Shown piece by piece: positions 1-10,957 of a stretch of 64,000 nucleotides of DNA; position 1 is the stretch's first letter, and the number at the start of each line of letters is the position of its first letter. The notes under the pieces are model-generated. The model was not told where the DNA came from and ran no database searches. It was given only the letters and a program-made list of their open reading frames with translations. Origin of the DNA: Meloidogyne chitwoodi (Eukaryota; Nematoda; Chromadorea; Rhabditida; Meloidogynidae); contig JACZZP010000012.1 in NCBI GenBank assembly GCA_015183035.1, positions 1,116,001 through 1,180,000 of the forward strand, given 5' to 3'. The position numbers were made by a program, and so were the translations under genes.

Positions 1-2972
1 TTTAAATCAGTCTGTTCATCAAATTTCAATTATTGAGTCGCCTCGATTACTTTGTTCTATTATCCCTAACCATTCTTCATCACTTTTTGAATCATTCTAT
101 CCAATTACTCCTCGCTTATTACCCGATAAAAATCTTGTTGCTTTAAATAAAGATTATATAAGCTTAGAATTTGTTGATTTGGACAATGATGGACAGGTAA
201 AAAGCACTGATGATGCGGAGAGATGTTGCCAATTTTCTGACGCTATTATTGATTTCGGTTAAGATTTTCTAAATTTAAAAATTAATTTTTTAGTTTATGA
301 TTCGCCATATATTTTGGCAATATTATGTTCTCATTGTATTGAAATACGTTTGCTATCTCCATCAGTTATTGTTCAGAAAGTAACATTAAATAAAGTTTTT
401 ATGTTAACTGTTGGAAAAAGGTTTGAAACTTTTTTTTTTAATATTATTTTTAGGGGTTCTATATATGCAGCGAATGATACTCAGGCATGGAAGCTAGCTA
501 CACAAGATAAACTTAGAGACAATTTAAAATATCTTAATAGTACTAACCAACACGAAGTTGCCCTACAAATTGCTGTAATTAAAAATTTTTTAAATATATT
601 TTTAATTATCTAATTTATAGAATGTTTATTCTGATGCTATCGATGAAAATGAAATTATTAATTTAAAGAAAGAAATTGCAGTTAAATCATTTTTAGATGG
701 AAAATTTTCTAAATGTTTTGATATTCATGCAGAATTGAAGACTGGTAAAAATTAAAAAACATTTTACAATTTTAATTAAATTATTTAGATCTTTTATTTG
801 TTATTAATTTATTTCCAAAATTTCTTCCTGAAAAATATTCTTGTTCTACTATAAAATTTAATGATGAACTTAAATTATATGGAATTCTAAATGAAGATTC
901 TTTAGAGGATGAATTATATAAAAATTCAGTGGATGCACTTATTAAATATATTTCAATGGTTATTTATTTATTATTATTTTTTTCATTAATTGTTTTTTAA
1001 AGAAAAGGCAAGAGCATTCAAAACCAATTAATTTACATTTTTTGGATTACAAAGAAGAAAGAAAAGAAAATATTCTTCCAACAAATTCTTTAAAACGCCA
1101 TGAAGTAGCTTTGGAATTAATTGATACTGTTTTATTAAAAGCATATTTATTGGTTTTATTTATTTTTTAATTTATTAAAAATATTTTTAGATAAATCCAA
1201 AACTTATCGGTCCATTATTAAGACTTAAAAATTGTTGTTCTATTATTTCTGAGGCTGAAAAAGATTTGAAACGTGCAGGAATGTTTGAGGAACTTTTAAT
1301 TTTATATGAAAGGAAGAAATTATTTAGAAAATGTTTGTTTTGATCTTTTTATTTTAAAATTTTATTTTATATTTTTAAGATCTCGAATTTTATCAACGTG
1401 AAGTTAAAAAACCTGAAGCTTCTATACATGCCAACGGAATTGAAAAAATTGCTTCTTTTTTAATGAAGCTCAAACAAGAACAGCTTTCTTTAATTTTAGA
1501 ATTTTCTCCAATTGTTTTAGTTGAAGATATTGAATTAGGTGTTAAGGTATTTCATCTTTATTTATTTTAATAAAATTTCTTTTTACACAGATTTTTACTT
1601 CTGTTGACTCATTAGATGCAAAAAATTTTGATCGCGATACTGTTCTTCAATTTTTAAAACGTCAATTTCCTGCTGCTGTTATTCCTTATTTGGTATTTTA
1701 TTATTATATTCTTTGAATTTTAAAGTTAACAGGAACATATAATTTATGAATGGGAAGACAAAAGGCCAAAATTCCACGAAGAACTTGTACTTCAATATAT
1801 TACTCGGATAAAATCACTTTTAGCTCAATTTGTTAAGGCATTACCAGTAAATAATCAATTTATGCGTTCATTATCATTAAATGATGATGGAATTGATAAT
1901 GAACTTGTAGTTTTACGAAGAAAGCTTAGATCCTTTCTAGAAACTGATAAATATTATACATTAAAAGATACTTTGAAATTAATTGAAAATGATGAAAGTT
2001 AGCTTTAAATTTTATTTTAAACATTCAATGTTTGATATTTTTTATTTCACTTCAAAAAATTTTTTTTTAATAGTTTTGGCTGATGAACAAGCAATTCTTT
2101 ATGGAAGATTAGGTCAACATAAAGAAGCACTTTTAGTTTATACAAATAAATTGGTTGATTTTGCGGCAGCTGAAAGGCATTGTTTAATATATTATGATGA
2201 AAATGATCCTAATAATTCTCAAGTAAAAATTTAAAATCTTTTGAAAATTAAAAAATTTTTTGTTAATTGTAAGATTTTTTACAATTTATTTTGTTTCTAC
2301 GTTTCTGGTGTTGATGATTTAAATGACAAAAAACGTGAAGAAAATGAAGAACAACTCATAGAATTTTCTACTCAAAAAAGACCAAATATTACTGAAGCAT
2401 TGAAATTGTTAAGAAGACATGCAAACAAAATAAATATAGGTTTAATTTTTTATGAATTATTTTATATTTTGATTTGATTCGTTTGAGAATTATAAAATAT
2501 TTTATGAATGTAACAAATTTGATAATTTTTAGTGAAAGCATTTGCTCTTATTCCGTCAGATACGCCTTTGTCAAGGATTGATGTAGCTTTAAAGGCTGTT
2601 TTCGAAACTATTTGTTCTCGTTTAACTATGGTTTTTGTTAAATATTTCAATAAATTTTATAGAAAAAAATTAAATATTAAGGTAAATTTGGTTATGGCTT
2701 TAACACAAATTGCAATAAATAGAACAGAGGTCCATTTTAAATTATTAAAACAACAACGTATTCATATTAATGAAAGTATTGTTTGCTTTATATGCAAGAA
2801 GAGAATTATGGAAAGGTAATAAATAAATTTAAAAAATAAATAAATTTTTATTTATTTAATTTTTAGTGCCTTTGTTCGTCATCGTTTTGACTCAATTTCT
2901 CATTTCTTTTGCCATCGCCAAAATATTGAGCGAATTAAAAAAAAGATGAATACATTCAATGAACATTCTTAA
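1..2972 (+). CDS. vps-39: VPS39 (HOPS/CORVET-class vacuolar sorting subunit), 5' end outside window
   Basis: VPS39/Vam6 is a subunit of the HOPS tethering complex that binds Rab7 and promotes late endosome-lysosome fusion. The gene is read from many short exons with TTTTAG acceptors. The first exons give the end of a CNH-type N-terminal domain (SPYILAILCSHCIEIR near 300-350). Family blocks follow in order: INPKLIGPLLRL near 1195, FPAAVIPYLEHIIYEWE near 1667-1755, ILYGRLGQHKEALLVY near 2095, and a C-terminal zinc-binding pair CFICKKRI then HFFCHRQ near 2790-2920. These match animal VPS39 in order and spacing. TGFBRAP1/Vps3, the CORVET paralogue, is the alternative, but INPKLIGPLLRL and CFICKKRI favour VPS39. 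The stop TAA is at 2970-2972. The start and most of the CNH domain lie upstream of the window. The next gene begins only 156 bp downstream on the same strand. Confidence 0.85.
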
Positions 2973-3128
2973 ATTATATATATTTTTTTAAATATTTATA
3001 TAAAAATAATTTAAATAATATTTTTATCAGGTTTTAAAATATTTTATTATTTTTTATAATATTTATTTTTTAATTTAAATACTTTTTTACTATTTTTAAT
3101 AAAAGTTTTTTATTCGTAATAATAAATA

Positions 3129-4795
3129 ATGAAAGAAAATATGATTGATGAAGACACAAAATCATTTTTGGGACATCCAGATGGTTTTATAACACAAACT
3201 TCAAAAGATCAGGTTATATATTTTCTTTTATTTTAAAGTCAGAAATAATTTAAGATTAAAGTAGAGGAAATGGTTAAATCTATTAGGTCAAAAGTTAATT
3301 TAAATTTGGATACTCGTTTTCTACTATTTCGTCAACAACATATTAATTATATTCTGGAATTACTTCATAATTTACCTAACTCCTATTCTGTACAATGTTT
3401 ATTTTAAATTTTTACTAAAGATTTTTTAGGAATTAAGTGCAAGCAGAACTTGGTTATGTTTTTGGGGTGTACATAGTTTACGCCTACTTGGTGGTCATTT
3501 AAAAAATGAATTAGCTAATAGGTATGACAAATCATTTTTTTTAATTTTATAAATTTTTAGAATTATTTCTTTTCTTAATTTGTGTAAATCTTCTGGTGGA
3601 TATGGTGGTGCTCCTGGACTTGGTCCTCACATTGTTACTACTTATGCTGCTGTAATATTAATTATTTTTTTACTATTTTGAATTCCAATTTTTATATTAA
3701 AAAATTGAGAATTTATTATAATCATAAATTATTTTTAAATAATCTTAAAATAGGTAACTGCTTTAGTTGAAATTGGAACTGATGAAGCCTTGTCTTCAAT
3801 AGAAATTGATCAATTAAGAAAATTTATTGTGTCAATGAAACAACCTAATGGAAGTTTTTGTGTTCATGAAGATGGAGAAGCGGATACTCGGTAAAACATT
3901 CTGATAGACATTTAACTATAAAAAAATTATAAAAATTTTTAATTAAGAGCAGTTTATTGTGCAATTGCTGTTTCATATTTGTGCAATTTATCCGACTTGG
4001 ATGAATTATTTGAAGGAACCTCTGCATGGCTTACACGTTGTCAAGTAATTATATAATAAAAAAGACTAAATTATTCATATTTAAGACTTATGAAGGTGGT
4101 TTTGGTGGAGAGCCAGGTTGTGAGGCTCATGGGGGTTATACATTTTGTGCCCTAGCCTCGTTTGCTTTAATGCAGAAAATTTATTTGATTGATGTTCAAC
4201 CATTATTACGTTGGCTTGTTTTTAGACAAATGAAATTAGAAGGCGGATTTCAGGTTTAAAAAAGGAAAAAATATTTTAAAAATTTTATTCAAAATTTTTC
4301 TCTTATTTTTTAAATTAAAGGGTCGTACAAACAAATTAGTAGATGTTTGTTATTCTTATTGGCAATCAGCTTGTTTTTGTGCTATAGAAAATGAAATATT
4401 TAATAAAGGAGTTTCTGTTAATTTAATGAAAGATAAATGTCTTTTTAATGTTATTTCTCTTCAAAATTATATTTTGGAAATTTCTCAAAATAAATCTGGA
4501 GGTTTTAGAGATAAACCTGAAAGGTTTTTTTATAGTATATAAATATTTAATGTTTATTAAAAAAAGGCATGTTGATCTATATCATACTTGTTACGCACTT
4601 TCTGGTCTTTCAATTGCACAATCTTTTGCAAAAACAAATGAAGATAATATACTTGGTGGAGAAGTTAATTTATTGGTAAATTAATATTTATATATCTGTT
4701 TATATTTAAAAAATTAGGAACCAATACATCCATTATTGAATGTATCTAAGAATGCTTATGAAAAGGCATTTGACTATTTTAATAAATTAAACTGA
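3129..4795 (+). CDS. fntb-1: Protein farnesyltransferase subunit beta
   Basis: This is the catalytic beta subunit that, with the alpha subunit, attaches farnesyl to the CaaX cysteine of Ras-type and lamin-type proteins in the cytosol. The ATG at 3129 opens MKENMIDEDTKSFLG. Exons then give the prenyltransferase alpha-alpha barrel repeats: GGYGGAPGLGPHIVTTYAA near 3600, MKQPNGSFCVHEDGEADTR near 3835, YEGGFGGEPGCEAHGGYTFC near 4090, and SGGFRDKPERHVDLYHTCY near 4500-4600. The zinc ligands expected for the family are visible: Asp and Cys in LVDVCYSYW near 4340 and His in DLYHTCYALSG near 4575. The protein is roughly 400 residues, normal for the family. Short introns interrupt it about nine times. 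The stop TGA is at 4793-4795. The small gap after VPS39 suggests a shared transcript. Confidence 0.93.
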
Positions 4796-5291
4796 TGATC
4801 TTTTATAATATTTTTTGTTTTCTTTTTTTTTCTAAATTTAAAATTGTTTTCTAGAGAAAAAAGGTATATTTAGTTATCTTATTGTTAGAATTTGATGGTT
4901 AAATAAATTGCCCCACTTTATATCTAATCGATTTTATTAAAAACTTATTTTATCCTGATCATCTTTCTTTTGTAAGCTTTTTTCCAAGCTTTAGATCTCA
5001 TAGTTTTATGTTTACCAATGGCTGCGCAAGAAATTTCTTTCTCTTTATTCTTTAATTTATCCCTCTTGTTTCACATATAAACTTAACAATCCTAAACATT
5101 AACATAACTGATATATTAACAAAAATATAATTTTCTCTAATTTTTTCTCTCATCTACGAATTCTCTTAACTAAGTTCAAGCTTTCCAATTAATATATTAA
5201 TATTAGCGTCTAACATATACTTAATAGATTATTTCCCTAAAAAATTAACTTATAACAAGTCAACTATCTAAATATCCACTTTTCAACAAAA
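4796..5291. other. Intergenic region
   Basis: A+T-rich spacer between the farnesyltransferase gene and the Ig-domain gene. I see no open frame, RNA gene or clear repeat. It presumably contains the FNTB 3' end and the promoter of the next gene. Confidence 0.6.
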
Positions 5292-6295
5292 ATGAATGGG
5301 AATAGTTATGGTCGTGGAATTGTTTCCTCCTCTTTATCTTCTCGACAATTTGCCGATTATTATTCTTACAAGAGAAAAAGAAATAGTGGGAGAGGGTCTG
5401 CGCAAAGTGTTAACTGGTCTTTTAACATTTATTTTAGAAATCTTTTTATATTTAAATTTTTCGTTTCAGGCGTCCTACGAATATGTTTTGGGATGAGAAA
5501 AATAATTAGTGGGTATTTTAAAAAACTGTTAATTTTTTATATTTAGCAACATTACAAAACAATATAATGCATCATCACAATTTCCCTTAAACTCGACACG
5601 ACGAACTTATAATTCAATTCCTAATCAACCACTTACAAAGGTACATATATACATGCATTTTAATTTTTTAGATAAATTAAATCTAAAAATTTTCAAATAT
5701 TTTTAATTTAGCAAGTTGATCAATTACTTTATGAAATTCCCGACTATAAATTCACTCAAAATGCTTTGTTCCAGCCGCCAGAATTTCTTAAAGTTTTTTC
5801 TGATGTTCGTTGCATTGAAGGGGCGACAGCTATTTTTGATTGTATGATATTGGGATCACCTAGACCAAAAGTGAAAATTGAATTAATTTAAAAATAATAA
5901 AATAAATATTTTTTACACTACAGGTTTGTTGGTTATTTAACAATGAGAAATTGTTATTTGATGATGTGCTACTAGAAGATACTGCCGGTACTTCACATTT
6001 TTCCTAAATATTTCAGTTAGCAATTAATGACCTCTAATCTATTTTCTAATGTTAATTTACGGGATAAAAATTTAGCTTTGATTGCTTTTTAAAATTAATT
6101 TAATTTTTTAATTCTAAAATAAATATTTTAGATACGTGCAAATGCACAATTAAATATGTTTGTTATCATCATTACGGTTTGCAATTTAATTAAATATATG
6201 AAAATTAAATTAAAATTAAAGGTTTATATACTGTACTAGTAGAAAATGAAGCAGGAAGAGCAATAACAACAGCAATGCTTTTACCAACAAATTAA
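5292..6295 (+). CDS. Small immunoglobulin (I-set) domain protein
   Basis: This is a short protein with one Ig domain, preceded by a basic, Ser/Arg-rich head (ATG at 5292, SYGRGIVSSSLSSRQFADYY). The spliced frame runs through ISNITKQYNASSQFPLNS near 5545. The Ig domain follows: PPEFLKVFSDVRCIEGATA near 5775, FDCMILGSPRPKV near 5840, CWLFNNEKLLFDD near 5925, and LYTVLVENEAGRAITTAML near 6225, ending with TAA at 6293-6295. The fold motifs (B-strand FDC, C-strand W, GSPRP, VENEAG) are those of muscle/cytoskeletal I-set domains as in myotilin, palladin and twitchin. The usual F-strand Cys (Y-x-C) reads Y-T-V here. There is no signal peptide, which agrees with an intracellular role, but the exact function is unknown. 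The first two exon borders are the least certain. Confidence 0.7.
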
Positions 6296-6514
6296 ATTTT
6301 ATTGTAGTAGTGATAAACTGGATATTTTTACGCTATCTTTTTTTGAACTTATATTTTCCGATGAATTTTTTCTGAATAAATTTAACACTTTTCTAGTAGT
6401 GAGTGCCTAGGTTAATTATTCCTAACAAATTACTTTTCTAAATTAATTAACTGAAGTTGCGGAAAAGGACTAAAAAGTCAACCAAACATTTTAAATTTTT
6501 TAATTAATATTTAG

Positions 6515-7211
6515 ATGATATGTAATTCTCTCATTTACCGCGCACATCAGTGCATTTCTTCCCAAAGCTATCGATATATTTACAGAAGTACATTATTATG
6601 TAAAGAATATTCTGAATATAAACCGACATTTAAGAATCCAAGCAAATTAAAATATCTCAAGGCCTATGTACTAGCAATGGTGGGCAATTATGATCCTTTG
6701 TATAGACTTTACATGAATGAATGTGGACAAAAACAAACAAGTTCATGGAAGAATGCAGATTCAAAAGCAGGTTTGTCCAATTCTTGTTGACGAGTCGACA
6801 GCATTTGAATTTTAGTTGACGAAGTTTTAATAAGATTATACAACTTTGAGAAGAGGCTTCTTGTTATAGCTTTGGCTCTTCTATATTTTTCATTTTTAAC
6901 ATTCTTATACATTGTGATCGTATATTTTCAAAGAAAAAGTAAAAAAGAGAAAATAGATCTGAATGATTTCAAAAAATGGGAATGTGAATTTGAAACACAG
7001 GAAACTATAGGAATAAATGATTTTATGGAAAATATTCTCTTTACTGGAAAAGTAAGTTTTTATTAAAATATTCTAATAAAAAATACCTCAGGTGAAAAAA
7101 TTGGTTTATTATTCCCCACCTAATGTATTATTAGTTACTTTGAAGGATGGGAAAATAAAAATGGTAGACTGCAGAAGATCAACTAAAAATTTTAGTGAAA
7201 GAACTATATAA
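6515..7211 (+). CDS. Truncated paraplegin/FtsH-type N-terminal region (FtsH_ext-like stub)
   Basis: Three exons (6515 to about 6770, about 6815-7050, 7092-7211) encode roughly 180 residues. The ATG follows a TTTAG acceptor directly. The N-terminus (LIYRAHQCISSQSYRYIYR) is rich in Arg and Ser with few acids, as in mitochondrial presequences. A transmembrane helix (LLVIALALLYFSFLTFLYIV) follows, then a segment of the form IGINDFMENILFTGKVKKLV. That segment resembles the intermembrane-space domain of m-AAA proteases (paraplegin/AFG3L2: I-x-W-x-D-F-V-x-x-x-L-x-x-G-x-V). The AAA+ ATPase and M41 peptidase that should follow are absent: the frame stops at 7209-7211, a transposon begins at 7224 and an opposite-strand gene follows. 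It is either a truncated duplicate or a short standalone protein. The homology call rests on a short motif. Confidence 0.5.
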
Positions 7212-7223
7212 CATACAATATCT

Positions 7224-7854
7224 GGTACTATTCCGTTATCCCCACACTTTGCGGACAAAGTTTTTGCGGACAAATTTTATTTTATATTTTAAAAGAGAAA
7301 ATATATTTATAAAAAATAAATCAATCAAAAGGCCAATATTTTCCCCAAGCACGCATAATTTCTTCAAAAACATCTCCATCACCAATCATTTTCCTCCACA
7401 TAAATTCTGCAAAATAACTCTCCAAATGATGACGTGCTTTCTTATTACGCCATTTGGCACTGCCCCACATCCTTTCCACTTTTTGAGTAAACACCAAATT
7501 GTTGGCGACATTTGCTACATTTCCAAACTGGACGTTGAAAGTAATGAAGTTTCATTTCATCCCCATTGCGACAAACTCTCGTTTTATGTAGAAGACCACG
7601 ATCTTGTAAGAATTCGATGGCATCTTTTTCCGTTGTTGGCAAATCCCAAATTTTCATTATAAATTAAATAGAATGCTAAAATCGAATAGAAAATAATAAA
7701 GAATGTACTTTATTCTTAGTTTCCATGTTTATTATACACCAAACAAAATTTAAACTGTTGATTGATTGCCAAAGGCAAATGGAAGAAAAGGAAAATTAAT
7801 ATATTTGTCCGCAAAAACTTTGTCCGCAAAGTGTGGGGATAACGGAATAGTACC
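7224..7854 (-). mobile_element. Non-autonomous Merlin DNA transposon (631 bp) with perfect 52-bp TIRs and 8-bp TSD
   Basis: The left end (7224-7275) and right end (7803-7854) are exact reverse complements over 52 bp, starting GGTACTATTCCGTTATCCCC. The element is flanked by identical 8-bp copies of CAATATCT at 7216-7223 and 7855-7862. The inside carries, on the minus strand, remnants of both ends of an ISXO2/IS1595-type (Merlin) transposase. Merlin elements are known for 8-9 bp duplications and GG-starting ends, so superfamily, ends and duplication agree. The perfect ends indicate recent movement or transposition in trans. It sits 12 bp after the stop of the FtsH-like stub. Confidence 0.93.
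7321..7657 (-). pseudogene. Merlin (ISXO2-like) transposase remnant, catalytic core deleted
   Basis: Reading leftwards from 7657, the first frame gives an N-terminal zinc-ribbon-like region: AIEFLQDRGLLHKTRVC, then VWKCSKCRQQFGV. This matches the DNA-binding head of IS1595-family transposases (two Cys pairs or Cys/His). It stops at about 7445. A second frame, overlapping it and offset by one reading frame, gives a typical transposase C-terminus: VERMWGSAKWRNKK, then SYFAEFMWRKMIG and a stop at 7321-7323. The DDE catalytic middle is missing, so the element lost its core by internal deletion and cannot move itself. Confidence 0.85.
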
Positions 7855-7957
7855 CAATATCTAAAGCATGAAATTTTATTTGTAAAAATTTTTTTGACAA
7901 GAAAAAATTTATAAAAATAGTTTCCGAACCAATATTATAGAAAAATTATTTACATAA

Positions 7958-9228
7958 TTACTGCAATTCAAGTTGAGGTCTAATCAATTTTGCCTTCAAA
8001 TCGTTAGTGGCTGCATAACCGGTACCACCGCGGCCCAACTCAATTATATCTGCATCTTGAATAGATTTTCCGCAAAGTGGATCAATCATGTCCAAACGAA
8101 TAATTTTTTCTACACAAGAAGAACAAACCACAGCTTTCCTAAAAAATTATTCTGATGATATAACTTTATAAACTAACGATGTTTTCAAATAGAAGCAACG
8201 GATACTGTTTGTAAGTACATCTCGAGAGATTGGGCAAATATAACGTTCCTTCATTGCAATTAATTTATTAAATTCAATTCTTTCATCAATAGGCGTAAAC
8301 TTAACTGGAAGAAGTTCTTTAAATTTAAGTTCCACACCGCTAATTGGACACAGAATTTTGCTTGACTTAAAAAGGAAATTTAGAATAAAATAAACTAAAG
8401 GTAGAAAAGAGGTTTTACAAAATATTGACATAATCCCAAAATATTTTTTGTTTTAAAATAAGTCTGATCAGATTAAAGACTAAGTTTAATTTCTAACACA
8501 AAAATCTCATTAAATTAAGATAACCGGTTTCTCAATTCGATCAGGTTCTGCTGTTGTAGTGAGAACAGGTACCCAAAAACTCTTCCATTCCGATGCCTTT
8601 GCGCCTTCCATATTTGAAATACTTTCTTCACAAGCCTTTTTGCTACTACCTGGATACTTCATTTGATCATTTTGTAAACGCTTTAATGGCCGAATATCTG
8701 GGGTATAAGGAACTTGTGTTTTATTAGGAAGAGGAGCTGATTCGAGAGCAAGCAATTTTTCTTTCATTTTGTCCTTCTCCTTTTTCAAAGTCTTTTAAAA
8801 ATGTATTAAATTATTTTGTATAAATAAGTAAGAAAATCGAGAACAATTTTTTGAAAATACAATCCTTAAATGCAAAATATAAATCCTCACATTTTCAATT
8901 TTTTCTTCATCGATCTGCCTTTGTTGCTCCCAGATTTTTAATTTTCGTTTGTATGCTTCCTTTTGATCCAATATATAATTTAAAATAACCTCACGATCAA
9001 AGATATGGCCTTGTGGCGAGATCAGTGGCTCTCTTTATTAAAATATTAAAATTTATTTTATAAAAACCTGCATGGCTGTAAGCTAAGTGAACAACAATCA
9101 AATGACTTCATAGAATCTTTTCCCAAACGCTCATGTAAAGTGCCATAACCAGAAATACTAGCATCCTTTCTACGTTCATGATAAGTATAAACTGAGCCTG
9201 CAGTCGCATTCTTAGCATGACGAGTCAT
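7958..9228 (-). CDS. nosip: NOSIP (nitric oxide synthase-interacting protein, U-box type ubiquitin ligase)
   Basis: The ATG is the complement of 9226-9228 and the stop that of 7958-7960. The start MTRHAKNATAGSVYTYHERR and the following ISGYGTLHERLGKDSMKSFD are nearly diagnostic of NOSIP. Next come FDCCSLSLQPC (first half of the split U-box/RING), a Lys/Glu-rich coiled region (KEAYKRKLKIWEQQRQID), a SFWVPVLTT block near 8570, a second zinc-type segment KILCPISGVELKFKELLPV near 8345, YICPISRDVLTN near 8230, and the conserved tail DADIIELGRGGTGYAA near 8020. The family is an E3 ligase found in nuclei and associated with spliceosomes. Order and total length (about 300 residues) agree with animal homologues. 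It points away from the UTP3 operon, so 9229-9671 probably holds divergent promoters. Confidence 0.92.
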
Positions 9229-9671
9229 TTTGGTTTCTAGTTTTATGATAACAAATTATTAAAATAATTATTTATATCTCAATATATAAAAATATAAAAA
9301 TGATCAAGTTGAGTAGGTGCCGCCGTAGAAAATGCATTCATCATTCACTATTATTTTTTACTCTTTTTCTTTTTCCCACTATCTTAATTACCATACTCTT
9401 TTCATCGAAATCCGATGTAATCAGCTTTGAAATCCAATTCAAAAACTGCTTATACATTTTTAAATCTGTTTACAATTTCGTAGGTAATGGTGTCAGGATC
9501 CCATTTAAAAAATTTCATAGGCTGATATTTATACATTTTAGAAAATAATAGTTTTAATTTCAGATATCCTAGAAAACCAGCCATTTCACCATAGAAATTT
9601 ACATAGCATCATTAAATATAAATAAATAATATTTTTTTAGATTCAATTGTCAGTTTTAATAATTATCTTCA
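9229..9671. promoter_or_regulatory. Spacer between divergent NOSIP and UTP3 genes
   Basis: 443 bp separate the two starts. The segment is moderately A+T rich with a somewhat GC-richer stretch at 9310-9335. It must contain both promoters. I see no convincing TATA box or RNA gene. Confidence 0.45.
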
Positions 9672-10834
9672 ATGGGAAAGCGAAAACATAAAAAGAAAAG
9701 AATGTATTTATTATGTTTAGTATTTTTTAGTTAAATTTCGATTTTAGTGTTAAAAATTCTAATTCTTCTCGAATTGTTCTTTCTAAAAAATTAGATGCTA
9801 ATGGAGATGAAATATATGATGAAATAGACAAGTTTCACGCTGAATACGATGCAAAACTTTTAAAGATTGTTAAACAACCAAAGAAACCAATAGCTAAGGA
9901 AGTTTTAAGGATAATTTCTGATGAGGAATTCTCTGAGGACGAAGAAGAATTAATAAATTATGAGGAAGATAATGCTGAAGGTAACTTAAAAAAAGTAATA
10001 AAACTAATCAAGACTCTAACAGATAATCAAATAACTAGCAATAAATGGGGAAAATTGCGTCGACACTATTATGGAACATCTTATGTTGATGGTGATTATG
10101 GTGGAGCAATTCATGATTCTGATGAAGAAGAGGCACTACAACTCGAGGAACAGGATGCTATATCGCGTCAACAGAAACTTGAAAATGCTAATGATTGTTT
10201 GGATTTTAACCAATTTTCTCGGAAAGATTTTCAATTTGATCGGTCTCTGGAAAATGGCTATTCGATTGAAAAATGTGGATTAGCTGAGTTACTTCAAATA
10301 GAAGTTCAGCAACCGACAGTTGCACATAATGAATTTGATTTCGATGAACAGAACATAAGAGATAATGAGGTTATTTTTTTATTTTAGTATGTTCTGATTG
10401 GAAGTAAAAATTAAATCAATTTTGTGTTTTTTATATTTATTATTAAGGATCAAGAAGAGTCTACTTCTATGGATTTAAATTCCTCTAATAGTATATATGA
10501 TAAAGAGGAGAAAAATGTTAACGATTCCCACCGAGAGAGAAGACAAATAACATATGAAGTATTTAATATTATTTAAATATTACCTGTTTAATTTAAGATA
10601 CGTAAAAATAAAGGTATTGCAAAAGACAAAGGACGACGAAAAGTAAAGAAGCATGCTCGTATTGTCAATAGAAAAAAATTTCAAAAAGCGTTGATAAAAA
10701 GACGATCACAGGTTTTTAAATTTAGTTTTTTTACTAATTAATTTAAGGTACCTGATGTCCGACGAGAAATTGAGAGGTATGGAGGTGAAAAAAGAGGAAT
10801 TCGTGTTAGTACTATAAAATCTATTAAATTTTAA
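9672..10834 (+). CDS. utp3: UTP3/SAS10 small-subunit processome protein, short form
   Basis: UTP3/SAS10 is a nucleolar component of the SSU processome needed for 18S rRNA maturation. The ATG at 9672 gives MGKRKHKKKRM, followed by an acidic region (IISDEEFSEDEEELINYEED near 9915). Then comes the family's N-terminal signature WGKLRRHYYGTSYVDGDYGG near 10045 with the acidic EEEALQLEEQDAISRQ. The C-terminal signature is clear: RRQITYE, then IRKNKGIAKDKGRRKVKKH near 10600, RKKFQKALIKRRSQ, VPDVRREIERYGGEKRGIR, and TIKSIKF ending at TAA 10832-10834. The central Sas10/Utp3/C1D helical domain is not visible. Only about 130 mostly acidic residues link the two signatures, so the protein is about 330 residues against about 480 in human. 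It is the first gene of a tight three-gene cluster. Confidence 0.85.
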
Positions 10835-10957
10835 ATTTATTTTTTGTTTTATTTTTGTTGCATAAAATTTTAATTTTTTTTATAGCTTCTTGAATGTTTT
10901 TATCATATCTATCTATCACTTTACGTTTAATTATTTTTCCAACTTTTTATATATAGA

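Noticed and set aside
7195..7662. 155-residue plus-strand open frame across the transposon
   Set aside because: It lies antisense to the Merlin transposase remnant and includes the TIR; the plus-strand protein has no recognisable motif.
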